A stretch of 64,000 nt of DNA. Origin: Bacteroidaceae bacterium. GTDB lineage: Bacteria; Bacteroidota; Bacteroidia; Bacteroidales; Bacteroidaceae. Location of the stretch: positions 1 through 64,000 of the forward strand of contig JAFXVN010000005.1 in NCBI GenBank assembly GCA_017524545.1. Reading direction: 5' to 3'. The position numbers and the translations under genes are program-made. Shown in pieces: positions 60,365 through 64,000 of the stretch. Each line of letters starts with the position of its first letter. Positions within the stretch are counted from its first letter, which is position 1. The notes below the pieces were generated by a model, which was not told the DNA's origin, searched no databases, and worked only from the letters and a program-made list of their open reading frames with translations.

Positions 60365-61914
60365 ATCATTGGAATTACGAAGATACTTATTAGGAAGACT
60401 ATGATGTTCAAAGGTAAGCCCACCTTCACATAGTCGGTGAAGCGGTAGCCGCCGATGCCCTGTACAAGCAGATTGGTCTGATAGCCGATTGGCGTGCTGA
60501 AAGCTGCCGATGCTGCAATGCAAATGCAAATGAAGAAAGGCATCGGATCGACGCCAAGCTTCTCCGCCACGGCCAAAGCCAAGGGGAAGGAAAGTGCTGC
60601 TGCGGCATTGTTGGTGATGAGTTCTGTGAAGAGGTTGGTGATGAGGAACAGGATGGCCATCATTGCATAGGGACCATGATGTGTCTGGCCAATGACATCG
60701 GCACAGGCAATGATGAGGTCTGCTATCTGGTCGGCAAAGCCAGAGTTTTGCATCCCTTTGGAGATGGCAAAGGCGCAAGCGATGGTGACGAGCACGTCCC
60801 ATGAGATGTATTCGCTGTACTTGCGTGGATTGAAAATCTTCGTCCAAGCCATGATGACTGTGGTGAGGCATACGAAGAAGAACATGTCAAACCTGAAACC
60901 TGGCACAAGAGCCCTGACAGCTGGCAGCTCGCCTATGGTGGCTCCAACAACCATAAAGACAAGAAGCAGCACGGCAAGATACCGTTTACTATGGTCGAGT
61001 GGATAGCTGTCGGTGTCATAACTGGAAATAAGGAATGCAGAGGATTCCTGGTAGGTCTGCACGAACTTGTCGTCCGTGCCAAGCATGAGCGTGTCGTGGT
61101 TTTCGAGAGGCATGTTCATCCAGTCTCCTCTGAGCAGTGAGCCGCCTCTGCGGATGGAATGAACCGTGGCTCCGTAGTGGCGGTAGAAATCGAACTCAGA
61201 TAGGCTCTTGCCAAGTCCTGGGAAACGGCTTCTCAGCACAATCTCTACAGCATGTATGCCCTCTGCCTTGTATTTGTCTTCTGCATCTTCTGTCTCGGTC
61301 TCGCGATTGTCGGGCAGCAAACAGTGGCTATAGAATATAAGGTAAAGAAGACCGACCAGACAGATGATGATGCCCACCTTTCCTATCTCGAACATCCCCA
61401 TCCCCTCTCTGCCGGAATCCTGTATGAGACCATCGACGACCAGGTTCGTGCTTGTGCCGATGAGGGTGCAGATGCCGCCAAGAATGGTTGCATAGCTCAG
61501 GGGAATAAGGAACTTCGTATGCGAAAGTCCTACCTTCCTTGCCCAGTTCTTGATGATAGGTGCAAAGATGACTACGACAGGGGTATTGTTGAGGAAGGCG
61601 GAGAGGGCGGCTATTGCAGGAAGAAGTTGGGCGTTAGCTCTTGTGACGGTTGTCCGTTTCTGAGGCAGGATGCTTAGGATAAGCTGTTCGAGCAAACCGC
61701 TGCGACGAACGCCCTCGCTGACGAGGAAGAGCAGGCCAACGGTAATCATGCCTTTGTTGGAGAAGCCCTCCAAGCATTCTTTTGGCTGCAAGATGCCGGC
61801 ACAAAGCATCATCACGACGCATGTGAGCAGAATGAGTCCCGGCTTCAGTCGGTTTGCTACGAGCGCCCATATCATGAACACCAGGCAAAAGGCTACGAAT
61901 ATAACTTGTATCAT
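60349..61914 (-). CDS. SLC13/DASS family permease with RCK_C-like domain (probable sulfate transporter)
   Basis: 521 residues from the ATG at 61914. Two bundles of membrane helices flank a cytoplasmic insert (about 200-300: HAVEIVLRSRFPGLGKSLSEFDF, LMLGTDDKF) that resembles TrkA/RCK_C domains. Transport motifs: LNNTPVVVIFAPI, SYATILGGICTLIGTSTNLVV, and in the second half TNLFTELITNNAAAALSFPLALAVAEKLG with GYQTNLLV. First gene of the sulfation operon after radA, so sulfate uptake is the natural inference. No TAnnTTTG box is evident in the 58-nt gap to radA. Confidence 0.88.
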   Translation of the reverse strand: MIQVIFVAFCLVFMIWALVANRLKPGLILLTCVVMMLCAGILQPKECLEGFSNKGMITVGLLFLVSEGVRRSGLLEQLILSILPQKRTTVTRANAQLLPAIAALSAFLNNTPVVVIFAPIIKNWARKVGLSHTKFLIPLSYATILGGICTLIGTSTNLVVDGLIQDSGREGMGMFEIGKVGIIICLVGLLYLIFYSHCLLPDNRETETEDAEDKYKAEGIHAVEIVLRSRFPGLGKSLSEFDFYRHYGATVHSIRRGGSLLRGDWMNMPLENHDTLMLGTDDKFVQTYQESSAFLISSYDTDSYPLDHSKRYLAVLLLVFMVVGATIGELPAVRALVPGFRFDMFFFVCLTTVIMAWTKIFNPRKYSEYISWDVLVTIACAFAISKGMQNSGFADQIADLIIACADVIGQTHHGPYAMMAILFLITNLFTELITNNAAAALSFPLALAVAEKLGVDPMPFFICICIAASAAFSTPIGYQTNLLVQGIGGYRFTDYVKVGLPLNIIVFLISIFVIPMIWPIR

Positions 61915-61972
61915 TTCATTATGTTTCGGATGTCTTTTCCCGTTTGATGTAAGCAGCCTCTGGGAGAGTGCT

Positions 61973-63349
61973 TTATCCAAACAACTCCCTTACAGCTTCT
62001 ACTACTCGGCGCACAGGCACAAGTTCTATGTTGTATTGCTTCGGATTGAGTCCTTTCATGTTATGTGCAGGGATGAGGATGCGTCGGAATCCGAGCTTCT
62101 CTGCCTCGGCAATGCGTTGCTCTATGCGGGATACAGGCCTTATCTCGCCACTCAATCCCACCTCGCCTGCCATGCAGATATCGCCTTCGATGGGCATGTC
62201 ACCGTTGCTCGACAGCACCGCCGCCACCACACTTAGGTCGATGGCTGGGTCTGTGACGCGCAAACCTCCTGCTATATTGAGGAACACGTCCTTTTGTGCA
62301 AGCTTGAAGCCGACGCGCTTCTCCAATACTGCAAGCAGCATATTCAACCGTCTTCCGTCGAAACCTGTTGTGCTTCGCTGGGCAGTGCCGTAGGCAGCTG
62401 TGCTGACTAAAGCCTGTGTCTCGATGAGGAAGGGGCGGACACCTTCGATGGAGCAAGAGATGGCGACACCGGATAAGCCCTCGCGGTTGTCTGTCAGAAG
62501 CAGCTCACTGGGGTTGCTCACTTGCCGAAGTCCGTCGTGTCGCATCTCATAAATGCCCAATTCGCTGGTGCTACCGAATCGATTCTTAATGCTTCGCAAG
62601 ATGCGGTAGAGGTGATGCTGGTCGCCCTCGAACTGAAGGACGACATCCACAATGTGCTCCAATACCTTGGGGCCTGCCAGCGAGCCTTCCTTGTTGATGT
62701 GTCCGATGAGCAGGATGGACGTGCCGCCGCTCTTGGCGTACCTGAGCAGAGCCGCCGCGCACTCCCTGATTTGTGCCAACGAACCTGCGGAGGATTCCAC
62801 CGTCTCTGTCTGTATGGTCTGTATGGAGTCGATGACGACGAGGTCGGGCTGCATCTCCTCGATGTGTTGGAATATCTTTTCGAGTGAGGTCTCGCAAAGG
62901 ACGTAAAGCCCTTCGTTCGCTGGGCCAAGGCGGTCTGCCCTCAGTTTTATCTGTCGGGCACTCTCTTCGCCGCTGATATATAGGATGCGCCTCCCTTGCA
63001 GACGGAGCACGGTTTGCAGGGTGAGGGTACTCTTGCCGATGCCTGGCTCGCCACCAAGCAGCACGAGGCTGCCCGGCACCATGCCCCCGCCAAGCACGCG
63101 GTTCAGCTCGCCATCGCCCATATCCATTCGCGGCTCTGAGCCGGCTTCAATCTCATGCAAAAGGCGGACCCCCTCTAACTCCCCCTTAAAGGGGGAGGAC
63201 ACAGATCTCCTCCCCTTTAAGGGGAGGTTGGGAGGGGTCTTTATCTCCTTCATCGTCCCCCAGCGGTTGCAGGCAGGGCACTTCCCAAGCCATTTCACGC
63301 TTTCATATCCGCAGTAGTCGCAGACGTACATCGTCATGTCCTTAGCCAC
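61973..63349 (-). CDS. radA: DNA repair protein RadA with in-frame repeat insertion
   Basis: 458 residues. Helicase-like ATPase aiding branch migration in recombination. N-terminal zinc finger (Cys10, 13, 24, 27), Walker A GGEPGIGKST (99-108), the RadA-specific KNRFG motif in IKNRFGSTSELGIYEM, and a C-terminal Lon-protease-like domain (GGLRVTDPAIDLSVVAAVLSS, GEVGLSGEIRPV). Residues about 38-62 (TPPNLPLKGRRSVSSPFKGELEG) between the zinc finger and the ATPase core are encoded by two GC palindromes (63179-63227) and replace the normal linker. Start MAKDMTMYVCDYCG matches family starts. Confidence 0.95.
   Translation of the reverse strand: MAKDMTMYVCDYCGYESVKWLGKCPACNRWGTMKEIKTPPNLPLKGRRSVSSPFKGELEGVRLLHEIEAGSEPRMDMGDGELNRVLGGGMVPGSLVLLGGEPGIGKSTLTLQTVLRLQGRRILYISGEESARQIKLRADRLGPANEGLYVLCETSLEKIFQHIEEMQPDLVVIDSIQTIQTETVESSAGSLAQIRECAAALLRYAKSGGTSILLIGHINKEGSLAGPKVLEHIVDVVLQFEGDQHHLYRILRSIKNRFGSTSELGIYEMRHDGLRQVSNPSELLLTDNREGLSGVAISCSIEGVRPFLIETQALVSTAAYGTAQRSTTGFDGRRLNMLLAVLEKRVGFKLAQKDVFLNIAGGLRVTDPAIDLSVVAAVLSSNGDMPIEGDICMAGEVGLSGEIRPVSRIEQRIAEAEKLGFRRILIPAHNMKGLNPKQYNIELVPVRRVVEAVRELFG
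63179..63227. repeat. two in-frame GC palindromes in radA
   Basis: CTCCCCCTT-A-AAGGGGGAG (63179-63197) and CCTCCCCTT-T-AAGGGGAGG (63209-63227), both perfect 9-bp stems. The pair has the same design as the pair in tilS, in opposite orientation relative to the gene. Confidence 0.88.
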
Positions 63350-63377
63350 TTTACATTTACCTTTAATAATTTACCAT

Positions 63378-64000
63378 TTATTTCCCTTCTCTCTTGGGAG
63401 ATGAGTTAGGGGTGAGGCTTTTCATGCTCAGCGAGATACGCTCCCTCTGCATATCTACGCCTACGACGCGCACCATCACCTGTTGTTGCACCCGAACCAC
63501 CGTTGTCGGGTCTTTGACGAAACGGTCAGCAAGCTGCGAGACGTGCACCAGTCCCTTGATATGAACACCAATATCAACGAAGGCGCCGAAGTTCGTGATG
63601 TTCGTCACGATGCCTGGCAGCACCATTCCTTCCCGCAGGTCGCTGATGTCGTGAACCGTCTGGTCGAAGGCAAAAGCCTGCAGGGGTTTGCGAGGGTCAA
63701 GACCAGGCTTATCGAGTTCCTTCATAATGTCTTGGAGTGTAGGCAATCCCACATCTTCGCTCACATAGCGATTGACATCTATCTTGTCTCTCAAAGACTT
63801 GTCGGCCATGAGTTCTGCAACGGAACATTGCTGGTCTTTCGCCATCCGCTCCACCAGCCCGTAGCGTTCAGGATGCACAGCACTATTGTCGAGAGGCACG
63901 TCTCCACCCTTGATGCGCAGGAAGCCTGCCGACTGTTCAAAGGCTTTCGCGCCGAGGCGTGGCACCTTCATCAATTCCTTTCGGGAGCAGAAGGGGCCAT
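63378..64000 (-). CDS. tex: Tex family RNA-binding transcription accessory protein (3' part)
   Basis: C-terminal about 207 residues; the 5' part runs off the right edge. The HhH segment SRKELMKVPRLGAKAFEQSAGFLRI, NSAVHPERYGLVERMA and the S1 RNA-binding domain (LREGMVLPGIVTNITNFGAFVDIGVHIKGLVHVSQLADRFV) are characteristic of Tex. The last residues SLTPNSSPKREGK follow the S1 domain directly and look like one more repeat-derived extension (CTCTCTTGGGAG near 63396). It precedes radA by 28 nt. Confidence 0.93.
   Translation of the reverse strand, partial: GPFCSRKELMKVPRLGAKAFEQSAGFLRIKGGDVPLDNSAVHPERYGLVERMAKDQQCSVAELMADKSLRDKIDVNRYVSEDVGLPTLQDIMKELDKPGLDPRKPLQAFAFDQTVHDISDLREGMVLPGIVTNITNFGAFVDIGVHIKGLVHVSQLADRFVKDPTTVVRVQQQVMVRVVGVDMQRERISLSMKSLTPNSSPKREGK

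Noticed and set aside
60365..60871. N-terminal extension of cysC
   Set aside because: This stretch is the coding region of the SLC13 permease in another frame; the extension is His-rich and unlike any CysC.

Overview
The window looks like a chromosomal segment of a Bacteroidales bacterium, most likely of the Prevotella/Bacteroides group. Promoters are of the Bacteroidetes type, with -7 boxes TAnnTTTG found upstream of 16 transcription units, and Shine-Dalgarno sites are not evident. The gene content fits: a GH92 mannosidase, a BspA-like leucine-rich protein, FAS1 lipoproteins, secreted proteins ending in a YDLSGRK-type tail, EpsG/DUF616/DUF5672 polysaccharide genes, and a tmRNA whose tag ends GENTYALAA. 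No rRNA, tRNA, insertion sequence, prophage or CRISPR array was seen.

Layout. 1-9.7 kb: remnant of an ATPase, MATE transporter, YfcE-like phosphoesterase, FAS1 lipoprotein, a decayed MNT/HEPN pair, two secreted endonuclease I proteins and truA. 9.9-18.4 kb (minus): beta-propeller lipoprotein with a haem-type CxxCH, DUF6057-like membrane protein, leuB, a calpain-like protease, a TrmH-family methyltransferase and a class C serine hydrolase. 18.5-32.6 kb (plus): exopolysaccharide/capsule locus (flippase, SLBB export protein, Wzz, EpsG-type polymerase, several transferases, a glycosidase-like protein), interrupted by ssrA on the minus strand. 32.7-38.2 kb: TPR/HTH regulator facing a leucine-rich secreted protein, a 44-residue secreted peptide and a CotH protein; the two plus-strand promoters share an operator-like repeat. 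38.5-49 kb: FadL-type porin, DbpA-like helicase, NhaD-type antiporter, then smpB, a YhcG nuclease, recN and tilS. 49-56 kb: second FAS1 lipoprotein, FMN-binding protein, Fe-S aldo/keto reductase, GH92 and an HU-like protein. 56-64 kb: sulfotransferase, cysN, cysD, cysC, SLC13 permease (PAPS synthesis plus sulfation), radA and the 3' part of tex.

The most striking property is not one gene but the repeats. (1) Short GC-rich palindromes (CTCCCTTAAAGGGAG type) and degenerate short tandem repeats lie in frame inside housekeeping genes (tilS, radA, cysN, a TrmH methyltransferase) and secreted proteins, where they add 8-35 residues at apparent linkers or loops. (2) Tandem repeats also cover the start codons of several genes. 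(3) Five of the six convergent gene junctions carry long inverted repeats, up to a perfect 42-bp palindrome and a perfect 36-bp hairpin. (4) A 61-bp element of about 80% identity recurs at two of these junctions.
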